Source: Myrica gale (lineage: Eukaryota; Streptophyta; Magnoliopsida; Fagales; Myricaceae). From it: a DNA stretch of 64,000 nucleotides. This document shows positions 47,401-60,888 of the stretch, piece after piece. The stretch spans positions 13,048,001 to 13,112,000 of the forward strand of contig OZ005616.1 of NCBI GenBank assembly GCA_963930655.1. Reading direction: 5' to 3'. Both the position numbers and the translations under genes were made by a program. The notes beneath the pieces were generated by a model, which saw nothing but the letters and a program-made list of their open reading frames with translations, was not told where the DNA came from and searched no databases. The first letter of the stretch is position 1. Every line of letters starts with the position of its first letter.

Positions 47401-48855
47401 AGTTAACTATTGCAGCTCTCCAAAGCTGATACTAGTGGTTATACTGTCACTTTTTATCTTGACTTCCTTTTCTCTTAAGGATAAATTAGAAACCTACTCT
47501 TAAAATAACAAAGAGATATCATTTTAATGACTCAAAGCCCAATAAAACAAACTATCAGTTCTTGGTTCCAAAGCAGAGAATATCATGAAATGCAGAAGTC
47601 TGAATTGATTCAGATGGTATCATTGTCAATCATCAGCTAGAAGCATGAGACATGAACCATGCCAAGTTTGGGTTCGTGCCACATCATGAGGCATTGGCTC
47701 TTGAAGAGGAAGAGGCCTTCTCTGGGTTGTAAACCCAGCACAAGAAAACCGTGAGGACTCTCACCCAAAGCAGACAACATCTTGCTACAAAAGCTTGGGT
47801 AGTTATCTCTTTCTACTAGAACCAGATTAGAAAAGGGGTTCGTCCATTTCCTGATTTCGGAAATGATGAGTGGCACACAGCCAGAACAGTTAAGAACTAG
47901 CAGGATCGTAGATCGCACAGGAATAATACTATTTAAGAAATTTCTAGAGGGATACCAAGAAATGTTTTTATACACACCAAGTGACTGCAGGCAAAGATAT
48001 TACGAGAGAGAGATTGAAAGGATGATATTGCCAAACAGGTAATGATTTTGATTTACTCTTGAACAGGATGACCTATATGGACTTTGTTTTTTTTTTTTTT
48101 GCTATCTATTTATCGTTCCAAATATAGAACACAGATTCACCAGCAAATTAAAAATAGGAACCGGAAACGTCCACAACATTTTCATTCAAATTAACGAAAA
48201 GGCGTAATGAAAAAACCTTGACACTGTAACCTCTGAGCATAAGCTTGCGGACAACGATACGGCCGATCCGGCTAGTGGCCCCAACGACGAGCACCGTGGT
48301 ATTCTGAGCCCCAGGAATAGCAAACTCGCACATGGGACCCTCCCTGATGAGGAGAGCGTCCAGGGCTTCCTTGTCATCAGCTCGAGTTGTCCTGGAGATC
48401 TGCCCCAACCCGGAGAACTTCCTCCACACCTCATCAAACAATTGCCGCGATCTGCGCCCCAGTCCTACTGGGTTCACATCATCCAAACTTAAAGAAACTG
48501 AAGGCTCCTGCTGCTGCTCTTGCATGGTTTCAGTTTTGTTGCCATTAATATTGTCATCCTTCGTAGAAGGGGAAACGACTTTGTTACTCTTGGTCCTGAT
48601 TTTCTTGTTCTTGTTCTGATTGTCTTTTCCAGTTTCGGAGGCAGTGGCTCTGGGAATTAGGAACTGACAGCTGTGGAGGTTGTTTTGGCCACGAGAAATG
48701 CCGGTGGTAATGTGGTAGTAGCTACTAGACTTGGACAGAGATATGATACCGAGAAAATTCGAGGGGTGTCTCTTGTGGTTGCTGTGATAATGCAGTGTAT
48801 TGCTGTTGCCAAAACTGGCACTTGTAGTGGTTGTAGCTGCTGCAGTTGCAGTCAT
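41455..48855 (-). CDS. HCF173: HCF173, chloroplast psbA translation factor
   Basis: HCF173 binds the psbA mRNA in the chloroplast stroma and thylakoid fraction and is needed for its stability and translation initiation, hence for photosystem II repair. Thirteen exons splice in phase: 48217-48855, 46858-47070, 46329-46533, 46050-46125, 45803-45938, 45569-45673, 44056-44136, 42758-42847, 42590-42655, 41893-41949, 41736-41813, 41610-41657, 41455-41526. The sum gives about 621 aa, close to the family. A Ser/Thr/His-rich N-terminus looks like a transit peptide. An atypical SDR (NmrA-like) fold starts at VLVVGATSRIGRIVVRKLML. A CIA30-type domain is inserted after TKAFQ (LLLAKFKSADSLDGWD to about the exon ending LILEYIKALP). 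The SDR part then resumes (DFILVSCTG, YTIIRPGPLK) and ends VLEKNT. No lesion is seen, so it is probably functional. Confidence 0.95.
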
Positions 48856-49140
48856 GGTGTTGCTACTGATCCCTCCGCTGTTAAGGAGCTATCAACTGAA
48901 GTGTCTTTAAAATGTAAACCAGAACATTTTCTTGAGAAGAAAATTGTTATTAGCGAGTGGATAATTCATGAGAAAGACACGTTCTTTCTTTCTTTCTTTA
49001 TGCTTAAAAAATTGGGTAACGGGTGAAGCAAGAAAAGAATGACTGGTGTAGGAGAGAGAAACGAAAATCAAAGAGAGGAAGCCGACGGTGGATGTTGGAA
49101 TTAATGTCGACCACATAATCTGATTTGTGGTTCGGAAGAG
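48856..49140. promoter_or_regulatory. HCF173 upstream region
   Basis: Sequence upstream of the HCF173 ATG that should hold its leader and core promoter on the minus strand. I could not single out a TATA box with confidence. MITE-like repeats begin at 49151. Confidence 0.4.
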
Positions 49141-49150
49141 ATGGAAAGAT

Positions 49151-49571
49151 GCGTTTGTGTACCAAAATTTTACCCCTCTAAAATTTTAACATAATTAAAT
49201 ATTACAATATAATCTTTCTCTTTCCATCAAATTATTATTATTTACTACAAAAAAAATATAAAAAATTATCTCTCACTTCACTTTTTCACTAAACTCAATA
49301 CCTAAAATTTTAACAACACTAAAATTTTACAACACAAACACAACCAAGAGAAGGTAAACTGGGACTGCGCCGCGTAGAGCACCCACTTTCCTCTTAGGGT
49401 GCGTTTGCATATACAATTTTACCCAAAATATTATCTCTCTCCTTATAAAATACTACAATGAAATATCTCTCTCATCAAAAAATATAAAAAATTACCTCTC
49501 TTCACTTTTTCGCTAAACCCAATACCTACACAAAACTCAATACCAAAAATATTTCGAACACAGACACAACC
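49151..49571. repeat. Two related MITE-like repeats upstream of HCF173
   Basis: Two copies, about 49151-49346 and 49401-49571, both start GCGTTTG and end ACACAACC, with inverted-looking termini (GTTTGTGT against ACACAAAC). They share AT-rich middles such as AATATAAAAAATTA and CTTCACTTTTT. They lie head to tail about 50 bp apart in the likely upstream region of HCF173. Confidence 0.6.
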
Positions 49572-50549
49572 TTATTCTACTTTCCTATAGAAGTCTGAGG
49601 CAATCAAATTCTTATTCACTTTATCTTCTTGCGATTTGCGGTTGTTAGCTTTTTTGGTAAGAACGCTACACTGGATGTCCGGTTGGTAACAGTTAAAAGC
49701 AAATACGTTTACAGAGATTCCCCCGGTGGATTCCAGTTTCTGGAGGGTGGTCCTGGAATATCCCCCGATACCCACACCACCCTATCGGAAACGAGTGTGT
49801 ACAAACTCAAACGAAGCTTTTTGTGGTTCATATTTGCAAGCTCTTCTGATACGAGTTCGGGAATAATCTGGCTATCTCCATTAGTTTTCACTTTCTGACC
49901 TCATCTGTCAAGGGACGAAATAAACCTTTATAAAAATTGTCTTTTGTTTGAAAACAATATGCTTTGCACCCTTTTATCCCTTTAATTATTTAATTATTTT
50001 GATTTAGTGAAATGATAATTTTATCTATTTTTTTAATTATATTTTGTATAAAATAAATTTACCATTTTACTGAACAAAAATAATAATTTTCATCCAAATT
50101 AATAATATAGAAAGTAAAATATAAACGGTTGATTGTTCAAGAACAAAATATAATAAAATTGATTATTTAAAGTGCAAATATCAGAACTCTTATATTTTTT
50201 TCCTAATAATAAAAGAAGCACACTGCATATGTTTTTTTTTTTCTTTTTCTGGTAACGAAAGAAAAAAGCTATATTCTTCCAAGGCATTTTTTTTTCTTCT
50301 TAAGAAAATGCATTCCATGTTATCCGAATGACAAAGCAGGTCTTCCGAATATATAGCAGTCTTTCATGATAGAGGTTGATGAAAACTGCATTTAGGATAT
50401 ATAAGAGATCAAAACTAGGGAGAGTACGTAGCAATTATACACTGCTCAATGTATAATCGCCTCCTATCCCTCTAAATTAATAATTTTCTTTACAAAATCT
50501 CATATCCCTCTAAATAACTGAAGAAAAACATATCTCCTCGAATGGAAAC
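49572..50549. other. Intergenic DNA between NOM1 and HCF173
   Basis: AT-rich, no exon-like signal. The part next to 50550 should contain the NOM1 3' untranslated region. The ORFs at 49572-49898 have no recognisable domain. Confidence 0.5.
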
Positions 50550-53500
50550 TCACATGAGGACACCCTCAGTATTTTTAAGGGCTCTCTTTGCAACCTTAAA
50601 CTTTTCAGTCATGGCTTTGTTGGTTTTCACAACATACTCCTTGATAAAAAACTCAGTGCCATGTCTAAGACTTTCAAGCTCCGGGGTGACTGCCACACGT
50701 GTAAATACATTCCAAATAAGCTTATCGGAATATTCAAAAAGGGCCTCGAATACCATCCGGAAATGCATAATCCTTTTTGGAGTGAGCTGCTTTATATCAC
50801 CCAGTTCTACAGACTTCAAAACCGTGAGGGAGAGGCTGAACGAGGCCACCATCTCTGCCACAAATCTTGCCAAGTGCATTGATCTAATAAGCTGCATTGA
50901 CTCCAGCTCTTTGAAGTGGTCCCAAAGGCAAAACTGAGAAATTACATAAGATAAAAGTAAATTAAATGAAAAAAAAATTGATTTACAAGTAAACGAACTA
51001 AAATCATAACATGTGTGTCATAAGAACCCAACCCTACACAAAAGCTCAGTAACAATGTCTATTTTTCGAAAAGAGACAAATATTCTACAAACGCACAGGT
51101 AACAACCTACTTTAGCCCTGTGAAGCATTTCAGACCTTGCTCGTATTGTCCAGAAACAAATACTGAGGATGAGTAGAATGTGACTTAAAGCAAGGACCCA
51201 AAAATCACTTACGTATGCTATAATCTTTACCCCAGAATTCTACACTCCCAAACCCTCTCTATAATCTTTACCCCAGAATCACATGGGCAACCAATCTCCA
51301 ATTCAAACCTAGTATTACTCAAACTCACACTTGCAAGGTTGACTCCATTACCAGGCAACGTCTTTTAATTATCAAAATTATTGATTTGAAAGCCAATAGT
51401 AACATGCTGAAGATGCATGAACTTCAAAATACAATAGACTAAAATTTAGCAAGGAACACAAAAAAGATTTAAGAAAACGGCATCCAAGAAAGTTTCACAA
51501 CCTAATATAATTGTTATGCACAGAGAAAGCAAACCTAAGATGTAGAACCTAGAAACTCATATGATGAGCAATTTGTCAAAATCTAAGCTAAAGCATTTTT
51601 TCCCATGCTTTATGCTAACTTTATTCCATAGTCATTTAATCAAAATACGAAGAGAAAAGGAGCACCTGTAAAGTGAACTTCTGGTTTTTGTCATGCTCAC
51701 ACAACTTGGAAGCTAGAACAGTGTAATACTTGTTAAATACTTTCTCCTGTAAACAGCACTCTACAAGAACGCGCACAATCTCTCTGTCCTGTGAAGAACT
51801 TGAAAGGAGAAGATCAGAAAATAAAAGAAGACAGCTGTAAAAAGAAAAGGGAACATGGATCAAAAGGTACCCACCTGCTTTCCCTGTAAATCCAACCTTA
51901 GAAGCTTCTCAAAAGTATCAATGTAGTCCTCTCCACTCATTAGTATACAAAAGATTGCCTTTCTCGCATCTGTGTTCATCCTCTGCTCAGAGGCAAGCTG
52001 AAGCATCTTTTGGGCTTCAAGAACCTCTTTGTCTATTGTGCTGGCAACCACTTCAACATTGTCCTTTGTAGAAGCCACGTCACCAGACAACCACCATTGG
52101 CCCTTCTTCTCAGGATCAAGAAGCTTGCTCCATTTGAGTCCTCTAATCAGAATGTCTTCTACTCTTAACTAAAAGCAAATAAAGAAACATGACAATCGAG
52201 AATAACCAAAAATACTGACATATTCTGTGGATAGTACAAAGAAGAAGAAAAAATTAACTCAGGTTCTAAATAAATATTTGAGAAACTTTTTTTCTCCCCA
52301 TGCTAAAGGTTAAAAACAACTCCTGTCATCTGGAGTTTCCGTCAGATATCCCCTATTTCTGGCCACCCTGGCATGAAAAGTGGTCTGCACCAAGTTTACT
52401 CCTTAGGATATTTCACTCCATTGACCCAGCAACTTTGTCAATTTTGACCAAAGTATTGTTCTAATTTGATTTTCACCATGGCTCAGTTAGCGGTTGGTTT
52501 TACATCCTCAACCTCCGATAGGAAGAAAAACCTTCAGCAAGGGTCACAGGGGTGCTCTAATCACTCCCCTCAGAATCCTGGTAACCAGTGACTAATAAGA
52601 CAAGTCTCGCTTTTTCTGATAAGTCACTGAGTTTAGAATATCAGAAGATAGCACAAAACCTATGATTATACACGGCGATCCCTAAAAAATTACCAAAAAG
52701 GCTTTCCTCCACAGGGGATGAAACACGGTGGCCCCTTAAACTTAGAGATTTCAACTACCAACTATCAGCATTTTTGTAGATCTTAACAAGGATTGAGTAT
52801 GGGTAAGGCAGAGTCAAGGATCATGGACAGAAGAAGTCATTTGGCATATAACGATCAAAATCACTCATAGTGTTTAGGAACCAATCTAACCTATCCCTAT
52901 ATTTCTGAAGCGATTACTCATAGAATACCATATAACTTCTACAGGATCTTGACCAAGATTGCTTGTACTAAGAGTGCACCCGTCATCACACTCTTATTTT
53001 TTAAACTCTTTCTTACTTAAAAAAAATTAATAAGATCACAATTTGATCCTATTGATTGGTCTCCCTGACCCTCTTCCACTGATCTTACATAGAGTCCTGA
53101 TTTTAAAAACCCTGTTAATCCACAAACTTGCTCTTTCATATGTTACTAGTAGACACTCCACAAAAATATACGCGCAGTTCTGGGTGATACCTTTTCAACA
53201 CATCTACATGCTCGAACAGCAACATCAAAAGTGCCAAATCCCCCACCCCCCCCCCCCAACAATCTCCATCCCAAAAACAACACACACAAAATGAGCAATA
53301 GAAAATGATAAAAAGAAAAAGAAAATGATGAACTTGATGTTAGGAGAAGAAAATAATGAACTTGCAAAGACCTTTTGAAGCCATTTCTTTATCCGTGTAT
53401 GATGAGCAGGATCTTCTTTAGTCCTTTTCTTATTGTTCTTGATGTCACATATGATTTCAAGCATGAATTCCATCTGCAAGGATCACGTTTGTAACACCTG

Positions 53501-56500
53501 TCAATTATGCAAAAATGGGGAAAAAACAGAGAACACATTCGTAATAAACTAAAAGTTCTATACGCTTACTCTCTTGCTATTTATATTTTGCTGGCCATCT
53601 CCAGACAAGGCCTTCAACTCATTAACTCTATTCTGAACACTAAGAATAAAAATTTTCATCGCAGCAGGATCATCACCCCTTATTTTCATTCCACAGCCTG
53701 TACAGCCAAGGGCAGTTCAGGCCAGATATGAGTTGCCAGTACCATAATGCTATGGCAAAAGATTGAAGAATACCATCACACAATTATAGGATATAGAAAG
53801 CAAACCCTAGTACATGCAGATAAAAAAACAAATAAAGAAAACATAAAATAACTGGTTATGGAACAAATACATAATGCTCGTTTTAAGCACAAAAATTTAG
53901 GTCAAGTGCTTGACATGCAAGCACCTGCTGAAAAGAGGACCCCATAAATGAAAGTTTAAGGTTGATACAATTCTGAGAATGCATAATCCAAAAGACCTAG
54001 TATGTGAAGACCAAATATCGAAATTCTACAGGGACTTACATTGCAAAGTTGTCAAGATGGTAGAGACATCGATCTCTGTTAACCGCTTGCTCAACATTAT
54101 CAAAAAGTCGTATATCAATTCACTGGGAAGCATCACCAGAAATACGACTATTAGCAAGAGTTGTTATATACAGGAGGAAAAGTTATGAGACAGACTGATG
54201 TGCAAAGACACATCACATGTCAAGTTATTAGGGTTGCTCAAGTGACTCAACTACTCAAGGGGTTTCAGCTGATGCCGGATATATGCCAAACACATGAATA
54301 ATCATACCACAACATAATGCTATCATTTCAATTTGTTTTTCCTTTTCAAGGAAACGAAGCAATTCAATAATATTGTCACGGAATTACACAGCATGATATT
54401 TTAGCACAACCTGGTAATATAATAAAGAGGGACTAAGGTACAAATGTCCAGGATAAGACAACTTTCCTACCTTGAGCAAACTCCAAATATGTATAAATGG
54501 GAAAGCAACAGAGTAAGATTTCGTAAGGAAAGATTGTCTTCTTTGTGATACTCCTCCTGGATAAAGAAACAGACAATTCTTCTCAGTACATTTTCTAAAA
54601 TCTAGCGAAGGCTTTTTTTTTATAAGTAAAACTTTATTAAAAGAAAAGGAAACGAAACAGTACAAAGACTGTACTGAACCAGCTACAACAAGCAAGTTAG
54701 GAAACTAATAAAATCGTTGAAGTCTACAAAAGGGGAACCCAGCACCCCATTAGCCCACAGAAACAAGGTCTGCAACAGATTTCCCTTCAAACATTCTAAG
54801 GAAAGTCCCACATCCTCAAAGCAGCATCCATTCCTTTCCCTCCAGAGGTTCCACCAAATGCATAATGGAATCATTTTCCACACCATAGATCATGCTAAAA
54901 CCTGACGCTAAGACCACACCCCACCACGTAATGAATGTTTCCACAAAAGAAGGTTCATCCATTGCTTATGTGCTTCCACAGGCTCACACCATAGGAACTA
55001 TGGATCACATGGGTTCTCCATCCTCCTGAAACGATGTCATACTTATCCTCAATAACAGCCCGCCACAAACTATCCCTCTCCAAGGCGAAACGCCACAACC
55101 ACTTGCTCAATAAAGCTCTATTGAACAAATGAAGTCTCCTTAAACCCAGCCCTCCACAACTCAATGGAGAGCAAACCCTCTCCCATTTGACAAGATGAAA
55201 CTTGTGCTCGAATCCATCGCCCCCCCCCCCACAAAAATGTCCTTTGGATCTTCTCCAATCTTTTGGCAACCCCCAAAGGAATAGGAAAGAGAGACAAAAA
55301 ATAGGTTGGGAGGCTAGAGAGAGTAGACTTGATCAACGTGAGTCTACCTCCCTTCGAAAGATAGCTGCGTTTCCAACCTGCCAACCTTCTTTTCGTTCTC
55401 TCAATAATGTCGTTCCAAATATGTTTGCTCTTAAAAACGCGCCCCCGACGGTAACCCAAGATAGGTGGTAGGCAACGACGAAACTCTGCAACCCAAAATA
55501 GCAGCCAACTCCTGGACATTGCCCACATCCCCAACAGGAATAACTTCCGTCTTTGAAAGGTTAACTCTCAACCCCGACACCGCCTCGAAGCAAAGCAATA
55601 AGCATCTGAGATTGCAAAACTGAGTCGCCTCCGCCCCACACAAGATTAAGGTGTCATCAGCAAAAAGAAGGTGAGAAATACTCATACAGCCCCCCTGCCG
55701 CCGACCCCAAACCCCACAATGGCACCCCCCTCCACCACTTTATTCATCATTCTGCTGAACGCTTCCATAATGAGCACAAACAAAAAGGAGGAGAGCGGAT
55801 CTCCTTGACGCAAGCCCCTAGAGCCTCCGAAAAAACCTTCAGGGGAGCCATTCACCATCACCGAAAATCTAACTGTAGAAATGCAAAACTCGATCCACCT
55901 GCACCACCTCTCCCCAAAACCACATCTCCTTAACAGATACAAAAGGAAATTCCAATTGACATGGTCGTAGGCTTTCTGAATATCCAATTTGCACAACATG
56001 CCCGACACATTGGACCTCAACCTCGAGTCAATACACTCGCTAGCAATCAGCACAGGATCTAAAATCTGTCTACCTTTCACAAAAGCATTCTGGGATGGCG
56101 AGATGATCTTATCCAAGACAAACTTCAAACGGTTAGCTAACACCTTCGCCAAAATCTTGTAAACACCCCCCACTAGGCTTATGGGACGAAAATCTTTCAG
56201 CTCGACAGCTCCTGGTTTCTTCGGGATAAGAACAATGAACGTGGCGTTCATACTCCTAACAAATCTTCTCTCCCTAGCAAACTCGTTGAACATGGATAGG
56301 ACGTCGCCCTTAACCACCTCCCAACAAGATTGGAAGAACGCTAAGGAGAAACCATCAGGGCCCTGCGCCTTGTCCCCATTTAAACTCCTAACCGCCCCGG
56401 TTACTTCCTCCTCATCGAAAGGTCTCTCTAACCATTCCGCATCAACCCCTGAAATTGAAGCAAACTCTAGATCCTCCAAGAGGGGCCTCCAAGAGTGTGG

Positions 56501-59500
56501 CTTCGTATACAAGAAGCGATAGAAACCAACAATCTCCTCTGAAATCCGTCCGGGTTCCTCCACCATCTCCCCCTCTACCTCCAAGCTCGAAATGGAGTTG
56601 TTCCTTCTATTGGAGTTGGTCACTCTATGGAAGAACTTCGTACACCAATCCCCCCTCTTTGAGCCAAAGAGCCCTCGACTTTTGCCTCCAGTTGGGGTGT
56701 GGAATATTCAGTTTGCTAGAACCGCCAATGATTGGGAGATTGAAGAATTTTCTGCTTTCTACTCATTGTTGTACTCTATGGTTCTTAGGAGAAGGGATGA
56801 AGAAAAACTGTTGTGGCAAGGTACTAAGAATGGGGTCTTCTCAATTAAGTCCTCGTATGGGCTCCTTGTTGGGGGTTGTGGCGAGGTCTTTACGTGGAGG
56901 CAGATCTGGAAGGTCGTTGTCCCGCCTCGAGTGTTGTTCTTTGTGTGGGAAGCGGCTCATGGGAAGGTCTTAACCATTGACAATTTAAGGAGGAGGGGGT
57001 TATGCTTGATTAATTGGTGCTTTCTTTGCAAGAATGAAGGGGAGTATGTGGATCATGTGCTTATCCATTGCTTGGTCGCTAGAGAGTTGTGGGTGCACGT
57101 GCTTAGTATCGTTAACTATCCTTGGGTGATGCCTAAGAGGGTGGGGGGGTGTTGACCTAAAACCACAAATTGCTCAAATAACTGATTTTGAGATTCCTCG
57201 CACATCTCAACTTGTAATAATAATAGAGTAACAAAGTACAGCATATAAGTGCACCTCAAAACATTCAGCAAGGGAAGCCATAAGTTTTGCACTGAAGTCA
57301 ATTCCAACCAAGCATGCCATTCCTGCAACAAAAGCGCCAAAAACAGCAGCATACCTACAAAAGTATTCCGCAGTTGTTAAGACAATTAAAACAAGACACG
57401 GGAAAAATCATAAACAGCCAATTTTATATCCCCTTGTTGTGTTCATCCTACAAGATACCAAAGGGATAGGGAATTGACCAACAATGCTCACAAACTATCA
57501 AAGCAGAACAATGTGGCCGACAGTGATTAACTACAGTTCAAAACTTACTAGAAATAAAATCTACAAAAATACCTTAAATGAATCCTTTTAATAGATAACT
57601 TACTCACTCAACAAATAAGCCAAGGTTTTCAAAATGCAACTTTCTGAAACATGAAAACCTCTCAAAAAGCATATATTCTTCCAATACTCAAAATAACAAT
57701 TAAAAATGACTGGAAAATCTAAGCCATCTCTCTCTCAATTAACATCTGGTACAGACAAAATTAAGAAGGGGCACATTAGCATGCTGAGCAGAGCCTTCAT
57801 AATGCACTCAGTCGATTTATTCCCAAGACAAGACTTAAGTACAGATGAACAAACAATGTTAAATCATGTGGAGAAAGTTACGATAAAAAACCCATTGCTA
57901 AGAAAAAAAAATTAAAGAGAAGGTACTCATCTGGATGCAGAAACTTGTACTTAACATTCTTATACAAGATGAAGAGAAATAAATGAACCCTTAACTGTTC
58001 ATTGCTACGAGGACCTCCAGAACAAGATGCCAAAATCTCATCGCTGACTATCTGGGAAACAGCAGCACGAGCAATAGACTGCAAATGGTTTGAATCAGAC
58101 AGTAAATGAGACAATTCTGTACCAGCAACTGCATACTATTCTCTTAGACCAAACCATGCAAAAAATGAAAAGCACTAATACTAACTTTGTCCCAGAGATA
58201 TTAACTAAGATCCAGAGACATTAACCAACAGGTGGCATGGATAAAAAAATGGTTAAAATCTAACTCTTTTTAATCAGATATCTATAATCTAATTTCTGCT
58301 AGTAAAACTAGAATCTAACCCCATCCTATCCCTTTACTACGTGTGCCAGAAACATTTGTAGAATAAATCTGATACCATAGTGGTCACATTAATGTATTCA
58401 TATCTTTCTAGAAGCTCCCCCAGGGTTGGGTGGCCTCCATAGGCTCTTAAGATCCAAAATAAATAAATATACAGCATGTCCCTTTAATATGTGAGCCAGA
58501 AACATTTGTAAAATGAATCTGATACCACAGTGGTCACATTAACATGACGTTATCTTTTCCGAAAGCTCCCTCCGAGGGTTGGGTGGCTTCCATACACTCT
58601 TAAGATCCAAAATAAATAATATGTGAACATTTAAAAGAATGTACAAGAACATTAAGGTCTTAGAAGTATGGCATACAAGGAGGATTGTGGATATCTCCCC
58701 TGTAATTGATTCAACATTTGATTCGGACAACCTATTCAGAAGACCTGGAACAAGTTAAAGATCAGAAATTTAGAGACCAAGTAGGAGTTCAGCAGAAAGT
58801 GTGTGGCCATAAATAACATGTTAAACATAAAAGCATACAATTTCATACCTCGCATATGTCGTCGTATTTTGGTATACTCTTCTGACTCGTGACTTGAACG
58901 AGCTCTTAAGTGAGGAGCAATGTATTTTCCATCTCTCTTCCCTATAGGTACCTTGGCAGGAACTTCTTCTAACACCGCTTCAGCAACGCAAGACACGGCA
59001 GGCCTGGATGCACCTACAGCCGTATCAGCCACAATGTCACCATCTTGTACTTGCTCTAACACCTTTCTTTTCTTACGCTTCATCCTTGAAGGTGACTTGG
59101 CAGGAATTTCTCGTAACATGTATGCATCACATGTTTCCAGGGATTCAGAAACACCAAAGCCAGAGTCACCAGCAACCTCACTTTCCAGCCCTTGGTCCAG
59201 TGACTTCATCTTCTTACGTTTCTTTCTTTTAGGGATACTGTCAGGAAATTCCTCAGCACTGGGGGGTCCTTCCTTCCCTAAAGAATCAATAATAGAGGGG
59301 ATTCCCCTAAACAATACATTAATACCATCATCTTCTCCTCTTAACTTTCCACCTTTAACTTTTAGTTTCTTCGCAAGTTTCCTCTCCAATTCCAAATCCT
59401 CCTCCGCCGATGCCACAACATTCTGCATGTCCATTTCAATATACTCCTCAAATTTTGTCTTTCTCACGCTTGTCTGTGAAATTAAATCAGGATAGAGATT

Positions 59501-60300
59501 TAAGAACTCACACCAACAATTTCGGTGTACATAATCAATAATAATGTAGTAAAGGCAGTACATTATGTCCGTCAAAGAAACCATAGAAACAATCCCACAG
59601 TCCCCAAGTAAAAAAAAAAGTAGCCCAGTGTTAGAAGCCAGTATAACAACGACACCAGAATATGCGTCGGCTCCTCCTACCCACATCGAACATTCTTGTA
59701 GACTCTAGTAGTAAAGTCGATTCAATCATACGGATTAAAAATTCTATAATAACACACATTCCAGAAAAAAAAAAAGGACCAACAAGAGGAGCAGCAATTA
59801 GCATAATCAGAAATCAGCTCACATTCATTAGATCCACCAAACGGGCACAAGAAAGCATGGAAAACCACATACACGAATAACAAGAGCAAACTATACATGC
59901 TGAAACAAAGAGATATTACTTACCCAAAAAAGAAACAAAAGATCGTACTAAATTAAACTAAAACATTCCCGGTTCACCTAACCAATTAAAACAACAGCAA
60001 CTCTAATACCCACAGATTTCATCGTCCCCATTACTTTCTCCGATTTCATAGCCCCGCAAAACAAAACATCCAGACCCATCTCAGCAATTACAAGGTGGAC
60101 TAAAAGAAATTTCAACCAAAAATAATTCTCTTCGGGTTACTAGCATTCTAAGAGTTTTTCTAGATGAACAACCAGAAGGATATGAAAAAGAGGGTGCTGT
60201 GGATATAGACATTTACCTTGCCGCATCGCTTGAGCTGAGCCGAGTAGCCCTTCACGTACTCGTGAGGTGAGACGTTCTTCACGGTCCTCGCGGACGCCAT
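50550..60300 (-). CDS. NOM1: NOM1/SGD1-type nucleolar MIF4G and MA3 domain protein
   Basis: The family (human NOM1, yeast Sgd1) works in the nucleolus in small ribosomal subunit maturation, in partnership with a DEAD-box helicase. Twelve exons join in phase: 60217-60300, 58849-59473, 58677-58744, 57996-58078, 57255-57354, 54471-54556, 54040-54122, 53570-53697, 53372-53473, 51875-52168, 51666-51788, 50550-50933, giving about 719 aa. The N-terminus is highly charged with Lys/Arg clusters that fit nuclear targeting ([19 protein letters not shown]). The MIF4G domain begins at [17 protein letters not shown] (about residue 237) and includes [20 protein letters not shown]. The C-terminal MA3 domain covers about residues 530-680 ([40 protein letters not shown]). 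The start is the only ATG in good context before [10 protein letters not shown]. Intron 5 (54557-57254) carries a LINE. No coding lesion is seen. Confidence 0.94.
54613..57148 (-). mobile_element. Rearranged LINE in NOM1 intron 5
   Basis: A T-run at 54613-54620 marks the 3' end of a minus-strand LINE. The minus strand then carries the ORF2 tail (54683-54905, [17 protein letters not shown]). After a gap in family content come the thumb region and the reverse-transcriptase core up to about 56690: [59 protein letters not shown]. From about 56695 to 57148 the plus strand encodes the zf-RVT section ([18 protein letters not shown] to [10 protein letters not shown]), exactly the part missing from the minus block. 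It is split into several frames and is dead, but the catalytic FADD block is present. I found no clear target duplication. Confidence 0.85.
58330..58622. repeat. Tandem duplication of about 150 bp in NOM1 intron 3 and beside it
   Basis: Two copies lie head to tail (about 58330-58478 and 58480-58622). Shared blocks are GCCAGAAACATTTGTA, GATACCA.AGTGGTCACATTAA, AGGGTTGGGTGGC and CTCTTAAGATCCAAAATAAA. The copies differ at many sites, so the duplication is old. It lies entirely in the intron between exons 58677-58744 and 57996-58078. Confidence 0.85.
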
Positions 60301-60871
60301 TGATGAGGCAGGGTGAGAGGCTTGGGGCACACAAGTATGGGAAGCTGAGACTAGAGTTTCTGGTTCAAGCTGACGGCGTAATGAGGTCGCGGACTCATCG
60401 GCCGGCGCACTAGCGATCAGGACTCAGGGCCAGGGGCACTTGGCACAAGCAATGGGGTCCGGAGACTCGGTGAGGTTAGGGTGGGTGGGATCGGGGACTG
60501 GGGAGGAGGCTACGAGTAGGGAGAGAGTTGAGAGGTCAGGGCAACAACTAAACTCTCCCAACAAATGATGCCGCAAACCTTTTTCTAAAAACTTATTTTT
60601 TAAGTAACTTGTCGTTTGGTCGGGTTTGAAATAACGAATTTACCCCCATACAATATAATTATAAAAAAAAATTAAAAAATATAATCGTTATTTCATTGAA
60701 TCAAGATAGCATTAAGTGAAATAACGAATTTATATAATTATAAAAAAAATTAAGAATATAATCAGAAATGTTTGGTTTTTTTTTCCTATTTACCTACAGT
60801 ATAGATTCTCATATTACCCTAATTGAAAGTGTTGAAACTGATGAGTACTTTGGTTTTCATTTCTTTTAAAG
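60301..60871. promoter_or_regulatory. NOM1 upstream region
   Basis: GC-richer stretch at 60301-60560, just upstream of the NOM1 ATG, probably leader and proximal promoter on the minus strand. It is followed by AT-rich DNA with two related phrases, AACGAATTTA, at about 60633 and 60724. No specific element is assigned. Confidence 0.4.
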
Positions 60872-60888
60872 AAAAATCAAGAAGTTAC

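Noticed and set aside
47637-47975. Minus-strand ORF of 112 aa in HCF173 intron 1
   Set aside because: No domain and no splice signals linking it to the gene. Looks like random open frame in an intron.
48673-49026. Plus-strand ORF of 117 aa opposite HCF173 exon 1
   Set aside because: Antisense shadow of the Ser/Thr-rich transit-peptide coding region.
58920-59495. Plus-strand ORF of 191 aa
   Set aside because: Antisense to the NOM1 second exon. The codon pattern follows the minus strand.
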